15,255 bases of DNA from a bacterium UBA2219 (GTDB lineage Bacteria; Desulfobacterota; Deferrimicrobia; Deferrimicrobiales; Deferrimicrobiaceae), in the NCBI GenBank assembly GCA_002327765.1, contig DCUH01000127.1:1-15255 (forward strand), given 5' to 3'. Position numbers and translations under genes: made by a program. Under the pieces are notes generated by a model that searched no databases, was not told where the DNA came from, and saw nothing but the letters and a program-made list of their open reading frames with translations. Every line of letters begins with the position of its first letter. Position 1 is the first letter of the stretch. Of this stretch, positions 14,651 to 15,255 are shown piece by piece.

Positions 14651-15255
14651 ATGACGCAACAGTGCGGACCGGGGGCGAGGCTGTCCGTTTCCATCACGGA
14701 CGGGATGACGGTGGAAGTCCGCCTGGGACTGAAGGAAACCCGCATCGGCCGCGGGCACGAGGCCGATCTCCAGCTCCCCGACCGTTCCGTCTCCCGGATC
14801 CACGCGCGGATCTACCGCGTCGGAAACCGCTATTTCCTAGCCGACCTCGGCAGCCGCAACGGCACGTTCGCCAACGGGAAGCCGGTGTCGCAGCTCCCGC
14901 TGGACGACGGGCAGGTCTTCCAGGTGGGCCCATACCGGATACATTTCCTGTGGCCCGAAGGGACGTCCCCGTCGGGAGAGGAACCCACGGTGGATCCCGG
15001 GGCATCGGCCGCCCCTTCCGGAGTTTCCTCCGCGGCATCCCCCGCCGCCTCTCCCGCTGCTGCTCAGCACGGAAAACCGGCTTCCCCGCCCCCCTCTTCC
15101 CGGCGTTCCAAGGCTTCGCCCGAGCCCGCCCCTTTCGGGATGGTAGGCGGCAGCCCGCCGCTGCGAAAGCTGGTCGAGACGGTTCGCCGGGTCGGCCCTT
15201 CCGACGCGGCGGTCCTCATCGAGGGGGAGACCGGCAGCGGCAAGGAGCTGGTGGC
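14651..15255 (+). CDS. FHA-domain sigma-54-dependent transcriptional activator, N-terminal part (cut by window edge)
   Basis: A bacterial enhancer-binding protein whose sensor is an FHA domain, which binds phosphothreonine. Residues 1 to about 101 form the FHA domain, with RIGRG (31-35), SVSRIHARI (46-54) and GSRNGTF (67-73), all hallmark positions intact. A Ser/Ala/Pro-rich linker (about 104-160) follows. The AAA+ domain begins near 162 (FGMVGGSPPLRKL), with Walker A GETGSGKE (192-199). The GAFTGA loop, the rest of the AAA+ domain and the DNA-binding domain lie beyond the window. The ATG has GGAGG 5 bases upstream. It has its own sigma-54 promoter, so it is probably self-activated or controlled by another enhancer-binding protein. 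It may regulate the T2SS locus or other genes. Confidence 0.9.
   Translation, partial: MTQQCGPGARLSVSITDGMTVEVRLGLKETRIGRGHEADLQLPDRSVSRIHARIYRVGNRYFLADLGSRNGTFANGKPVSQLPLDDGQVFQVGPYRIHFLWPEGTSPSGEEPTVDPGASAAPSGVSSAASPAASPAAAQHGKPASPPPSSRRSKASPEPAPFGMVGGSPPLRKLVETVRRVGPSDAAVLIEGETGSGKELV

Overview
This GC-rich window carries an almost complete type II secretion system (T2SS) operon on the plus strand. It is flanked by a divergently transcribed glutaminyl-tRNA synthetase gene (glnS, minus strand, cut by the window start) and by the 5' part of an FHA-domain sigma-54 activator gene (cut by the window end). High GC, a GspN of the AsmA-like kind, dense GTG/TTG and ATGA-type overlapping starts, and a sigma-54 regulator all fit a deltaproteobacterium-like lineage (Desulfobacterota, Desulfuromonadia or a relative). 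This placement is inference from gene content; no species can be named.

Layout: 1-722 (-) glnS, partial. 723-888 is a divergent intergenic region with plausible housekeeping promoters on both strands. 889-9654 (+) holds gspC, D, E, F, G, H, I, J, K, nearly all overlapping or a few bases apart. 9683-11257 (+) is an exported protein with propeller-like repeats and a Cys-containing C-terminal sorting tail. 11244-13987 (+) holds gspN, gspL and gspM. 13956-14597 (+) is a lipoprotein with two related modules. 14605-14620 is a near-consensus -24/-12 (sigma-54) promoter. 14651-15255 (+) is the FHA/AAA+ regulator, partial.

How it works together: GspE, F, L and M (with C) form the cytoplasmic/inner-membrane motor platform. 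GspG, H, I, J and K form the pseudopilus, and GspD is the outer-membrane secretin, coupled by GspC. The prepilin peptidase (GspO/PilD) and a recognisable pilotin (GspS) are not in the window. The most unusual element is the gene wedged between gspK and gspN. It encodes a signal peptide, six or seven propeller-like repeats, and a tail made of a Ser/Gly-rich stretch, the protein's only Cys, a hydrophobic helix and a basic end. That tail resembles the Cys-dependent C-terminal sorting signals (MYXO-CTERM, Synerg-CTERM, JDVT-CTERM types). Its position suggests a dedicated T2SS cargo or accessory that is processed and anchored at the cell surface. The lipoprotein at the operon end, with two modules loosely like subtilase propeptides (inhibitor I9-like), is a second uncharacterised component. 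The FHA regulator, behind its own sigma-54 promoter, may link phospho-signalling to this locus.
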